A program made the position numbers and the translations under genes. Shown here one piece after another: positions 25,301-35,830 of a stretch of DNA of 64,000 bases. How positions within the stretch are numbered: position 1 is the stretch's first letter; each line of letters opens with the position of its first letter. The stretch lies in the NCBI GenBank assembly GCA_942159475.1, contig OW804096.1, positions 44,515,744 to 44,579,743 of the forward strand, read 5' to 3'. Source of the stretch: Sthenelais limicola. Taxonomy: Eukaryota; Annelida; Polychaeta; Phyllodocida; Sigalionidae. The notes below the pieces were generated by a model. The model was not told where the DNA came from. It searched no databases and saw only the letters and a list, made by a program, of their open reading frames with translations.

Positions 25301-28300
25301 AATATTATTTAACGGCGGTGGATACGGACACAGGTAATGTATCAGTGCAAATTAAAAAATGAACCATCGACTTTTAAAGAAGATACATACCTGGCAGCTT
25401 TTTTTAATTTTGTTTCGTAGAAAAGATATATGACGCCAATTCTTTTCATTCTAAAAGTCTCTTTATTGTCTATGCATATTCCTTGGAGGCCAAACTTTTC
25501 TATAATATATCTGGGAAAATAACACGAAAGCAAGCCAATATATTAGTCTAATCCTGGCAAACAATGCAGGTTCGGAAATTTACGTAATTGCATACATGAT
25601 TAGATATAATGTGACAATAGAATAATTATAATTATAAGAATTTTTTATTTGTGACATTTATCAAGATATGCTGACAAATACGACTGGAGATACAGTTCCG
25701 AGCAAGGCTAAGTTTTTCAAGTGTATTTCTTTTGGTAAAATTGGCAAGGAAGTGTTAACGTAAGAAAACAAAAATAATATATAAAAAGAAGAAGAAATGG
25801 TTCCTATTAAGGAAAACATCACAACAAACATAAAACTGCCCAATATGAATGATTGCATTTGCTGAGCATTGGAGCACATAATTCATTCATTGTAATTTTT
25901 ATATAATATGATGTCCTACTATTGGTGTTGATCGCACCACATGTCCTGCTGGTCTCATTTGAAAGGTCTTCATTAATAGAAGGAAATATGCGAACAAAGA
26001 CGATATAATAACCTTAATTAACTTTGTTCCTTACAATTAGGTGACCCAATTTTTCGACGCATAATTACAGGGAACCCACTATTATGCGTGTAAGTTTGTG
26101 CACTCCTGTTTGACAAACAACAGGATTAAATACCACATCCAAAATCTTCGGATTTATTTGGATCCTGTTTGTCTATTTAACTGACAGACTATCTTAAAGT
26201 TTATTAGCTATTTTTGAGCGACCAATAAGATATATCACTCTGTGAAATTTCTGTCAATACAATTTATTAAGAAGAAAAATCATTTATTTACATTGCGATA
26301 GACAGCTTCTGGGCTACAAAAATGGTATTTATATAAGTAGATCATATTGGTTATATTGAGAATCGAGATTGATATGGTAGTTAAGATAACATTAAATAAT
26401 GAAAATAGTGGCGAGGTCTGGTGAAATTCGTAGCTCTTAATACCACAGTTAGATCCTCTTAAAACTTGTTCTCGAATATTCTCCAACACCTGGATTGCAT
26501 TCTATGATAAGGACTGGTGTGATTTAAGCATTTCTGTTCAAAAAGTTATATATTCTTTGTATCAACGCCAGTTTAGTCACAATCAAGAAGTGTCCATTTA
26601 TACAAGAGAATCCAGTGTGAATTGAGGCATACACTCTTTTGGATTCCACGGGTGAAGTGTTGAAGATATGGGCGTAAAGGTAATTGTTAACCTCTGAAAA
26701 CCGGGTTCATGCCCTACCATGGCGTCCAATTCACATGAAGCTAGATTATTCATATGTATTTTCGATTAATGGGTGCACTCTTTGGTTACATTGCCCTCTA
26801 GCCCCCTCGAAGATGTAATAGATAAATCTTCTTTTGGGCATTTGACACCAGTTCACCTCCAAAATAGAGATTTCCACGCCTTTTTACAGATTTTGAGATG
26901 TAGAAGTGACAATCGTAGTGAAAGAAGTGTCAAAGAGTTTATTTAAATAAAGTGGGTCTTTTCAATAAGATGATCGTACATTTCAGGTTTCAAAAGAGGA
27001 TATTGGCATTGCCATTGTCCATCCTATCATGGTTCTATACGGGCTTGGTATAGCGCATGTATGAGTATACTCCTTCTTCAGTGTTACACTTAGTTTTAAA
27101 GGTAAATAAATTATTATTGAATATATAGTACATCAGAGAGAAAAAATAAAATACGGTTTGTGAAATATATTGCTATCAATTATAGTTTTTATGGCTGCAT
27201 ATTATCTATGAAACATTGACATTGAAGTCATCTCACAATCGCCACCAACCGTACTGATAAACCATTTAAATACATCGTGAATACTCTCCAAGGAAGAAAT
27301 AGTGATGATAGACGATTCAGAAATATCCCTCTTTCTTGATGTTGACTATATACGCGATACTGAAAAAAACACACACACAAGTCATCTATATAACAATTCA
27401 TGCAATCCATCTCTGGAATGAACCAATCATGCAACCAATGCCTTTATCCCGACCATTCATTTCTTGCTTATTTTAGGATGTCTATGTGTTATTCATTCCA
27501 GTCCATCACCATTCTCAAATTGGAAAGGAAACGTTAAAAAACGCAGAGAAGTTGGCATAGTTCATTTGTATAATGATAGACTTGTTTGCCTTCTGCAGCC
27601 TTTTACGTGACTTGAAAATGGGTTTTGAAACGGCCATTCTCAAGATTGCGTAAACATCAAACAATGCCTTCCTTCGCTTGTGTCACCTAAATGGATAAAT
27701 GCGACCGATATCGGCAAGGTCGTCCGGTGCCCACAGTAGATACCATCAATGGCAAAGGTACATATAACTATAAAATATACGAAAAGGAATTGTGTGGAAA
27801 TGTCATTGATTCCTCTGCAGGGGAGGTGGTATAATAGAGGTAATATTCGTCCATAGGAAAGCAATAAAAATAGTTTTACGTGGGAGGTGAGAAATATGTA
27901 TCAATCGCTTGTCCGTGCGAGACATCTCCCACTATTATTGAATAGTGTTGTCTTTTTAATCCATTGCTCTTGTCACACACAAATATCGCTGGCAGGCAAG
28001 GGATGTTTGAACTTCAAGGCATGGGAATCTCAAGGGCAGAAAGCATGCGAACATCATAGGAACGTTTCGAAAAGTCATTCCGATGGGTAACTTTATTATA
28101 GAGTTTGTCACATACGGACATATGTGTTTACGTTGGTAAGAATGTGGCAGGCTTGCAGGGGACAGACATAATTATAAAGACTCTATAATAAAACCACCTT
28201 ATAAACAATACCTATAATGCACGTCTCTTGGCAGAAAGCCTTCAGCATTGTCTCAGGTTAATGTGATCAAGTCAATACTCTCAAGTCCTTCTTAAAATAT

Positions 28301-28319
28301 ACCGAGTATGTAGGAATAT
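22373..28319. other. Long non-coding stretch
   Basis: Nearly 6 kb, mostly very AT-rich, without a recognisable gene, tandem array or transposon end. Possible but unproved exon-like segments lie at 23137-23200 and 27999-28085. A degenerate tRNA B box (GGTTCATGCCC, 26704-26714) may mark a SINE relic. An AAATAAATTATTATTGAA stretch near 27101 resembles a LINE tail. Confidence 0.4.
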
Positions 28320-28345
28320 TACACCTTAGAAAATGGTTCTAGGGC

Positions 28346-28498
28346 AGAATCCTGCCAGCCAACAACCCCCCCCCCCCCGGCCAGAACCCCCTAGCCAAAA
28401 CCCCGCCATCAGTACTCCGCCAGCCATAACCCCGCAAAGCAATAACCCCGCCAGTAACAACCCACCAATGCCAAAACCCCACCTACCAAAATCCCGCT
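28346..28498 (+). repeat. C-rich minisatellite array, left arm
   Basis: Degenerate units of about 13 to 16 bases such as GCCAGCCATAACCCC and GCCAAAACCCC, with a 13-C run at 28366-28378. The same unit family recurs in reverse orientation at 29791-29955. Confidence 0.8.
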
Positions 28499-28570
28499 AA
28501 AATCCAAAGAATTGTGTGCTTGGAGGATGGGGAGGGATGGGGTGTCCCTCTCTCGCCAAACCTGCGCCCC

Positions 28571-28733
28571 ACAATAGCGGATTTGTATTCACCACTGTGT
28601 GTGTCAGCTACAATAGGGGATTTGTATTCACCACTGTGTGTGTCCGCTACAATAGGGGTTTGTATTCACCACTTTAAGTGTCAGATACAATTAGGGGTTT
28701 GTATTCACCACTGTGAGTGTCAGTTACAATAGT
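28571..28733 (+). repeat. 39-bp tandem repeat, four copies
   Basis: Units begin ACAATAGGGGATTTGTATTC at 28571, 28610, 28649 and 28687. A partial unit begins at 28726. Copies are about 90% alike. The array encodes no conserved repeat peptide on inspection. Confidence 0.93.
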
Positions 28734-29210
28734 ATTATTAGTATAGGTTTCCACTGGCAACTGATTCTAGTTCTTTGCGGGTGTTTAGGTATTATTCTTT
28801 ATCTATTACTCAGATTACTGATGTTGAGGATTTTTCTTGAAATAAGCCTTTATTGATATATAGATATACAAAAACAATCAGCGTGTCCTGCTTGAGTTTC
28901 TGTATCCAAACACAATAGTTGTTAATTATGTATCACAGGAACTGTATACATGAATTTACAGATTAATACAAAAGATCACCCCAAGAACAACACAGTATGA
29001 TGGCATGTAATTGAATCATTGTCTCAAATCTTCTTATATTTGATTGTTGTATGTATTCCTCAATGATTGGCAATAGGACATTAGTTTTGTTATGTTCAAT
29101 CGTATCAATAATCATTTGTTTAAATTGGACACATTGGCATCTGATTTGCATAGGGTTGACGACAAATACATTTTAACTGAACCCTGTCTATCCAACTCTA
29201 ATTGGCAACG

Positions 29211-29384
29211 TGGGAGGGGGACGAGAAAGAGAGCGAAACGGAAGGGGTGGGGGCAAGAGAGAAAGGGGGAGAGATGGGGGTTGAGGAGAGAGAGAGAGGA
29301 ATGTGAGAGGGGAGAGAGAGGGCCAGAAAGAGGGGGGGGGAGAGGGGAGAGGGGAAAGGGGAGAGAAAGATGGAAAGAGAGAGT
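29211..29384 (+). repeat. Purine-rich (GA/GGGGA) tract
   Basis: About 175 bases that are almost all purine on the plus strand, a potential triplex-forming (H-DNA) sequence. Open frames on both strands here are artefacts of the composition. Confidence 0.95.
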
Positions 29385-29790
29385 GGTCCAAGAAAATGTC
29401 ATGACTCCGCCATGTCATGACTTAGGTCAATCTTTCAGGATCTGATTGACAACTTTAATGAAAAACCTGTATTCAGCGAAAAATATGCTTATGTGAATGA
29501 TGACTTCCCATATGGATGTTTTTCATGCCTTGGAGAAGCTGCTGACAAGCACTTTGCTTGTTTACAAGTATGAGAAGGTATATATTTGTATATTCGACAA
29601 GATTAACATACACATTTTAATCTCATTGTGGTATATCTAACACTAAGTATGAGCCAGGAAATCAGTAAGAGCATATCTCTTTCAACATAAACCTAGATCC
29701 TATAAACTGAATTCAGCAATAGAGAAATCTCGCAATTTGTTTGTCTAAAATAACTAATTATGCTCCCACTCCATGTTTTGGGTGGAATAA

Positions 29791-29955
29791 AATATTCTGG
29801 TGGGGTTTTGCAATGGCGGGGTAAAGGCAGGGCGGGGTTTTGACTGGCGGGGTATCGGCATGGGGGAGGGGCGGGGACTATTGACTTGGAGGGTTTTGGC
29901 TTTGGGGGTTCTGACGGTGGGGTTTTGCCTAGGGGGTTTTCACTGGTGGGATTCT
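29791..29955 (-). repeat. C-rich minisatellite array, right arm (G-rich on plus strand)
   Basis: Degenerate GGCGGGGTTTTGACT-like units form the inverted partner of the left arm at 28346-28498. The proline-rich minus-strand frame across it (29693-30085) is a translation of the repeat. Confidence 0.8.
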
Positions 29956-30478
29956 GTCCGTACACCTTAGAGGTTATGCAATCTTGTATGCGCCATCTCC
30001 AAGAATATAGGAAAATATTCATTTTGACCTCTGAATAGCATACTAGGATCCTTAGAAAAAACATCTCGTAGGACAATATTGCCACACTTTAAAGGGAAAT
30101 AAAACAGGTAATACGAGTACATATTGGTAGCCTCTTGGCCCAATACTGAGATGGTATTCATCCTATTATACCAGCAAGATGAAGGAAATGGAATATCATC
30201 AAAGTCTCCACCATTTATCGCCAAATTATCAATAAGACTTTGTACTTGCTGTAGATTTTAGGGTTAGTTTAGCATGAATAAATTTGGTACGTCATGGCAT
30301 GGGTAATCTACAAATTAAAAAGGGGTGTTATGTAAATAATTTCGCGTATTTTGGGGTTGATCTGGAAATTATTGGGGTATTTACTGCACGCCTTACGCAC
30401 ATGTGATGCATTGATTGCTTGATTTATATATATTACATGTAATTGTAAAATGGTGACAAAAACTACATTTCAGATAAG

Positions 30479-30600
30479 TACCCAATCCGGAGGTCATGGG
30501 TTCAATTCCCACTCGGGGAATGCCTTTATCTCCAGGCATCTACAATTGGGGTCTTATCTACGAATCTGTGCAGAATCCCATGATGATTGTCCTATCTCAG
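30479..30600 (+). mobile_element. Probable SINE fragment with tRNA-like B box
   Basis: GGTTCAATTCC at 30499-30509 fits the B-box consensus. It is flanked by TCATG and CACTCGGGG, as in a T-arm. No A box is visible upstream, so the tRNA-like head is truncated or decayed. The body after 30515 is unlike that of the SINE at 19225. Confidence 0.33.
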
Positions 30601-32559
30601 CATCTGAATACACTTTTAAAAAAAACAAAAAACTACATTCTCGGCTAATTTCGATCAAAAAAGAACATTTTTCTCCCTGTATGTTCGATTTGTCTCCCAT
30701 CCATAATTATGTAAGCCATCCGACTAACAGAGCTAGACCCCATTAAAGGTCTAGATCTTTCATTTTTGTGCACACCAGAATTCTAAGCACCGTACATAAT
30801 AGCTATAACTATACTATTACTCTTTTCGGAAGATGCTTACATTGTTTACTTCAGTTATTAAAAAGGTCAACTAACTACTGAAATATCGCCATTTTAGAAT
30901 ACAGGTAAGCCGCTTTATTTCGTGTCCTTTTTGCTGGGAATTCAGCCGTTAAACAGTCTTTAAACTGCTGCCAACCTTTTTGGGAGTTACTTATGGTCAT
31001 AATTATACTATGCTAATCACTCGCTTCAAGGAAGGAATCAAATAACTAAATAGCGATTTTTGAGCGAAGTGATGGAATAAACACGAACAAATCGGTAAAT
31101 TATGTGCTCAGTTACGTATGTTTTTAACTAGACGCCCACAAATAGTTCTATATTGCTTAGCTTACTTCCATCAAACCAATTCAAATTTACCCAACCTAGA
31201 CGTATATAGACTGTTTCATTTCGGTCCCTTCACAAAAGTTTGCCAAAATCCTCAACCTTTCACGACCAAATTAAAGCAAAACTATTAAGATGGTGGAGGA
31301 TAATTAATATTTTAAGGAAATAGATCCTGAACGAATGGAAGCCCGACCAGAAACACGTTTGTTCTTCAATGAATTAATCATTAATAAATATAATGAGGTT
31401 ATGCAATGTTACGTAATGTGTCATAACACGGACTGTATCACTTTTATCGCATCGTCGCATCATATATATATAGGTTAACAAATTCACTTGGAGACAATGA
31501 AGATGACCCTTCTCCATTCGATGCATATTGTCTCCTTACACCACGGATGATAAAGGGGCAGAATTCATCTTTTACAATTTCAATCATCGTTTGAAAACTC
31601 GTCAAACGTCTCCAGTTAAAATGACAATCATTTCCGTTACCATACCCTGCTATAACTCAATTTCTCCACTAAGTATGTTCAGATGTATTTAATAATTGTA
31701 TAGTTATTACATGAACAGGCCTACACTAACATTTTCTGCTTCACTCCAACAAGTCCAAACACAACTGTTCTTTAGATGTATTGTCATTTTTGTCATGTGT
31801 TTTGCTAGTTTTCCCAGCAACAGTGAAATATTATCCTTTTGCTACCCATTATTAAATGCAACAAGCCCTGCTTCATTTGCCAGACATGTCCCTCCTTATG
31901 TGAAGTCTATCAGCGTCAGATCATGGGATAATGTCTGCATGCTTAAAGGTATAAGATAAGAATGAATATACGATTATCATTGAATGTCTGAATGCTAATC
32001 AGATAGGTATGGATGTACAACAGATTGTCATTGAATGTCAGTTGGTAAATGGAATCCCATGAGTATGAATATAAGACCATCAAACTTATTCCCCCATGCA
32101 AGGAAATTGTTTAATAATAAGAGTGTTGGAGTATCAGGCTCTGGTACACGCAGTCAAAAGCATATTGAATCACTGACCTAAATATTGGAACCAGACGGCA
32201 TTAATGTATTCATGGCTGAACACAATCGATGTGGTCGATCAGTTACTGAAGCTATCGAGTACACATGAGACAATAAGTATTTTCTATGTGAGGATATATG
32301 ACAATATCTATAATAGTTGCACGTTTTGACGTGCAGTGGAAAATGTTTTAAATTGTATTATTTAATATAGTTTCAAGTGGCCTAAATCAAGGTTACCCAA
32401 ATATCAATAAGCCCGATACCCAGCTAGAGGATCGATACACTATTGTCCGGAACTCTATTGATTCCTTGCTGAGTATGCTAATGTTATACTACCATATACC
32501 GGTATAAAAACGTCCCAAACTATGGGGCATTGAGCCCTTTGGTAAAACTACATAGATAG
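30601..32559. other. Non-coding stretch, no supportable gene
   Basis: AT-rich, with short frames lacking domains. No transposon ends seen. Confidence 0.5.
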
Positions 32560-32600
32560 CCCCCCCCCCCCCCAGACCCGCCCCCCAGACCCCCCCCCCC
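32560..32600 (+). repeat. Three clustered C runs
   Basis: C runs of 14 (32560-32573), 6 (32581-32586) and 11 (32590-32600), interrupted by AGACCCG and AGAC. Confidence 0.95.
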
Positions 32601-32851
32601 AACACACGCATTCACCACCCCCACCATTTGCACGGCAGATCCCTAGCTCGTTGGGTGTAAAAGATAATTATGTAAAAAGAAAAGTCCAATATACGGTTGT
32701 ATGTCGGTCTGGGGCTGAATATTCTTTAACAATTTTGATTGCTTCCTTTTCATACATAAACTATATATACGCTTGCTACTAATATAGGCGAAATTGTTGG
32801 AAATGTTGAAGAATCAGATATTAGTTGTTTAGTTGGTTACAGTTTATCTGT

Positions 32852-33294
32852 TTGTCTCTTCTCTCTCCCCCCCCCCCTGCACCAGCCCCGACCCCTCTGC
32901 CTCTGCCTCTCCCACACTACACACTACTCGATCTTTTGATCCCTCCCTCCTATCTCCCTCCCTATATATATCCGCCCTCCCTTCCAATCTTTCTTTCCCT
33001 CTCGCCCCCCACCCTATCCCTCTCCCTTGATATAACTCTTCTCTCTCTCACTCTCACTTTCCTTTTCTAATTTCATCTCTCCCTCAACTCTCTAATCAAA
33101 ATTAATGTCTCTCCCCTGTCTCTCCCCTTTCTCCTCCTCCTTTCACCCTGGCCTCCCTTCCCTGTTCACTCCCTCTCCCCATCCTACTCTCCCTCTCTAT
33201 ATATCTCTCTTTCAATCTGCTCCCCCATCTAACCCCCTTTTCTCCCCTTCCCCATCATATACCCTCTATATATATATCTCTTTTGATCCCTTCC
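32852..33294 (+). repeat. Long pyrimidine tract (CT-rich), about 440 bases
   Basis: Almost uninterrupted C/T with a few TATATA interruptions. It includes an 11-C run at 32867-32877. Short serine/proline/leucine-rich frames across it come from the repeat. Confidence 0.95.
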
Positions 33295-33356
33295 TAAAAC
33301 AAAGAAAATGAACCAAGATATCCAAATAATGTATGATCATTGTTAAGAATTGAATG

Positions 33357-33386
33357 CAACATGGGTCTCCTTCAAGACCCATGTTG
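33357..33386. other. Perfect 12-bp inverted repeat at the LINE 5' junction
   Basis: CAACATGGGTCT (33357-33368) and AGACCCATGTTG (33375-33386) are exact reverse complements with a 6-base loop. The right arm is LINE coding sequence. The left arm sits where LINE homology stops, so it looks like a fold-back copy made at the 5' end during integration. Confidence 0.75.
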
Positions 33387-34090
33387 AGAAGACAAAGGCA
33401 AAAGAAGACAGTAGACGGAACAACATCATCAGTAAACTGACTAGGACAAGCTGGGGCGCCAGTCCAAACACCCTATGATCAACAGCTCTAGCCCTATGCT
33501 ACTCAACTGTTGAATATGTTTGCCCAGTTTGGGAAAGATCTGTCCATGCTAAGAAAGTTGACCCAGCCATCAATGCAACTTGTTGCCTAATCACTGGATG
33601 CCTATGACCAATACCAACAGACAGCTTGTACATACTATCAGGTATAGCACCACCAGAAATCCAACGCAGTGCAGCAAGCTGCATGGAATACAAGCGCCAG
33701 TCTACAGATGAATGACATCCCCTGTTTGACCAAACACCAGCAAAGAGAAGACTCAAATCAAGAAAGAGCTTTCTCAAAGAAGTTGAGCCCAATGACGCCA
33801 CCAGCACCAGAGTAGAACTATGGGAAAGGAGGGGTGCTAACCTCCCAGTATCAACATCCATGACCATGAGTGCTACAGAAGACCTGCCTCCTGGTGCCAA
33901 CCAAAAGTGAGTTGAATGGAAATGCCTCAACAGAATAAGAACAGGAGTTGGCCATTCCAAAGTGACCCTGAAGAAATGGGGATACCAGGAAGACAAGGAG
34001 GATGTGACCTGTGCATGTGGTGTGGAACCCCAGACAATGAAGCACCTCCTGGAATGTCCCCTGCTTGAGCAGGAGTGCCAAGTCGAGGAC
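33369..34090 (+). pseudogene. Decayed LINE reverse-transcriptase C-terminus, part 1
   Basis: Reading from 33371 one frame runs 240 codons without a frameshift. It carries LINE ORF2 C-terminal hallmarks: ALALCYSTVEYVCPVWERS near the start, then LITGCL, SGIAPPEIQRSAASC, RIRTGVGHSKVTLKKWGY, and a zinc-knuckle-like CACGVEPQTMKHLLEC (C-x-C-x8-H-x3-C). Four in-frame stops lie at 33476, 33605, 33713 and 33908. All are TGA, at sites where arginine (CGA) would fit, which suggests methyl-CpG decay. The RT catalytic core is absent (5' truncation). The minus-strand frames 33499-33996 and 33851-34246 are antisense shadows. The copy is interrupted at 34091 and resumes near 35705. Confidence 0.85.
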
Positions 34091-34546
34091 CTGGGCTCTG
34101 TTTTTATAAGCTAAGCAAGTATTTTTTTCTGTAGAAATTTTTCGCTCCCTACATTCATTCCTACATAAAATTCCCAGCTCGTATGAATAGTCCTTGCTGT
34201 ATAGGTGTGGGTCAGCAAGGTAGAAAGTAAATAGGATGCATAGCATTCACTCATTTCTTGGGTTTAAAGATTAATATAACACATTTCCTTCAATTTGAAG
34301 TAGTAAAATATTAGATTGATATTAGTTTGATTCTTATACCTTTAAATATGATGTACATTACTCTGAAATGATTACATTTTACATCCACAGGCATGACCTA
34401 GAAAGTGACGCTTCTTGATGTAGGAATTTTCCTACATTGATACTTGTAGTTGTTCTCTATGTAGGAATTTCCCCCAGAAGTTTTCCTTCTGAAGTTATTT
34501 CCCTCATTCTTTCCTCTGAGTTAAACATGAAAAGAGTGGAAAACTA

Positions 34547-34994
34547 AGGCTGCGATTCCACTGGCTCGCTCTTTTGGCCCGCTCATGGCCCGCTCTTTTT
34601 ATTTTCCTAAGCACTTAACAAGCAAAGTTAGAGCGAAACCAGAGCGGTCTAATAGAATCAGTTATTGTGCTTTCTATATGCTCTTAAAAACGCCTATTTG
34701 CGCTTCTGTAGAAGAGCGCAGGACGTTGCACTAATATCTGACGTGTTTGATTTGAGCGCAGCCACACAACACTCTTTCTGCCTGTTAAACGAGCGGACTA
34801 AAAGCGCAGTGAGAGCGCACCAACACATTTGCTATTGATTTCCGAAGGAAACAACCGGAGCAGTAGAATCGTTCTGCGCTTGTCTTGCGCTAAAAATATT
34901 AGCGGATGAAGAGCGAATGACAAGCGCCCTACAAACAAGCGCAGCAAGAGCGAGCCATTAGCACATATATAAGCGAACCCGTGGAATCGGACCT
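34547..34994. mobile_element. MITE-like element, TA flanks, nested
   Basis: The left end AGGCTGCGATTCCACTGG and the reverse complement of the right end AGGTCCGATTCCACGGG match with small differences and continue as GCTCGC/GTTCGC. TA (or TAA) occurs directly outside both ends (34545-34546 and 34995-34996), consistent with a short target duplication. The 448-bp interior is full of GAGCGC/AGCGCAA words and has no coding frame. The ends resemble those of the 41209-41403 element (shared TCCACTGGCT), suggesting one superfamily, perhaps PIF/Harbinger-like (TWA target). Confidence 0.6.
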
Positions 34995-35146
34995 TAAGGA
35001 ACACCTTTTAGCTGTTCCCTCTAGAATTCCTTAGGATTTATTGACTGCAAAAATATAATTCTACTAACCATATATATCTGCTATTTTTATAGTACCAAGT
35101 TTCTGCTGTAAGATGATTTTTCTGTTGACTATTAACATAATTTGAA

Positions 35147-35290
35147 TGAATCTAGCTAGGAAAAACAAGCCTCCCAAGGTGGGATTCAAACCATGGACTA
35201 GAGAGATGAGCCTGCCTGGGAAAAAAACAAGCAGCACTTTGTGGGGATTGAACCACCGACCTGAGAGTTTCATTGTTACCAATAAAAATT
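35147..35290 (-). mobile_element. Dimeric tRNA-like SINE fragment
   Basis: On the minus strand, GGTTCAATCCC (35244-35254) and GGTTTGAATCCC (35181-35192) are B-box-like. Each lies in a similar context: AACAAGC on one side and an ACTAGAGAG/CCTGAGAG segment on the other. This suggests a tandem dimer of a tRNA-related unit. A boxes are not clear. Confidence 0.35.
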
Positions 35291-35704
35291 TGTCCTTGAC
35301 CCAGTTTACCTCAAGTGTTTGTGCCTCAATAGTGTTGATTTCTAGTGAGAACAAGGCATGTCCCCTCATTTACCATGTACCTTGAAGACTGTTGTTTGTA
35401 GTAGGCAGGGGATATTGAGTGGTTCAAGGAGGGAAATATTGTAGTAAATTCCTACATGATTACCTCTGCTTGGTGGGAAGGAAAAGTCATAGGAAATTGC
35501 CCAGAGAAACATATTGAAACTGTATGGGACTGAAGGAATTCCCTCAGTTTTACTTGCTTAGCAGCTGGGAAGGAATGGTTCAGGGAAGGAATAGCCTATA
35601 CACTCAATGCTTTTTAGCATAGGAATTTCCAAATGAAGTAAAGGAAAAAAACGTAGGAATTCCCACAAAAAAATTCCTTCCTTAGCTTATACAACAGGGC
35701 CCAG

Positions 35705-35830
35705 CCTTTCAACCAGAGGGCCAGGGACTGTGTAAGCATAGATGGTCTAAACATGGTATATGAATTGTATGCGAATACGAGAAAAAGAATTATTAAGAAT
35801 GTACTGGAAATAAATAAAAGCATCATATTT
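35705..35830 (+). pseudogene. Decayed LINE C-terminus, part 2
   Basis: Right after the inserted element a frame reads FNQRARDCVSIDGLNMVYEL and then NTRKR. That fits the continuation of the interrupted LINE, whose part 1 ends ...QVEDL, through its last codons and A-rich 3' end. The assignment rests on position and on the typical end of this LINE type, not on a strong motif. Confidence 0.45.

Larger units (their letters stand above)
28320..29971. mobile_element. Composite element with inverted C-rich arrays and 11-bp flanking repeats
   Basis: TACACCTTAGA occurs as an exact direct repeat at 28320-28330 and 29961-29971, as a target-site duplication would. Near the left flank GGGCAGAATCCTGCCAG (28342-28358) is mirrored at the right by the reverse complement of CGGACAGAATCCCACCAG (29943-29960). 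Both ends continue inward as degenerate arrays of a unit of about 15 bases like CCGCCAGCCAAAACC, in opposite orientation. The interior carries a 39-bp tandem repeat and a purine tract but no transposase or RT frame. The left inverted repeat starts 11 bases inside the flanking repeat, so the exact end is uncertain. Confidence 0.55.
34091..35704. mobile_element. 1.6-kb terminal-inverted-repeat element inserted in the old LINE
   Basis: The left end, CTGGGCTCTGTTTTTATAAG then CTAAGCAAGTATTTTTTTCT, matches the reverse complement of the right end, CTGGGCCCTGTTGTATAAGC then TAAGGAAGGAATTTTTTTGT. The repeats are imperfect and extend about 50 bases. The LINE frame breaks at the left end and resumes after the right end, so this is an insertion. 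The interior is rich in AGGAATT/AATTCCT words and has no transposase frame. The target duplication is unclear; CCT (34090-34092 and 35705-35707) is possible. Two further insertions, 34547-34994 and 35147-35290, lie inside. Confidence 0.65.

Noticed and set aside
29092..30085. Arginine/glutamate-rich and proline-rich frames on both strands
   Set aside because: Translations of the purine tract and of the G/C-rich minisatellite.
32825..33311. Leucine/serine/proline-rich frames
   Set aside because: Translations of the long pyrimidine tract.
33499..34246. Minus-strand frames of 165 and 131 codons
   Set aside because: They are antisense to the decayed LINE, whose plus-strand translation clearly matches LINE ORF2 in one uninterrupted register.
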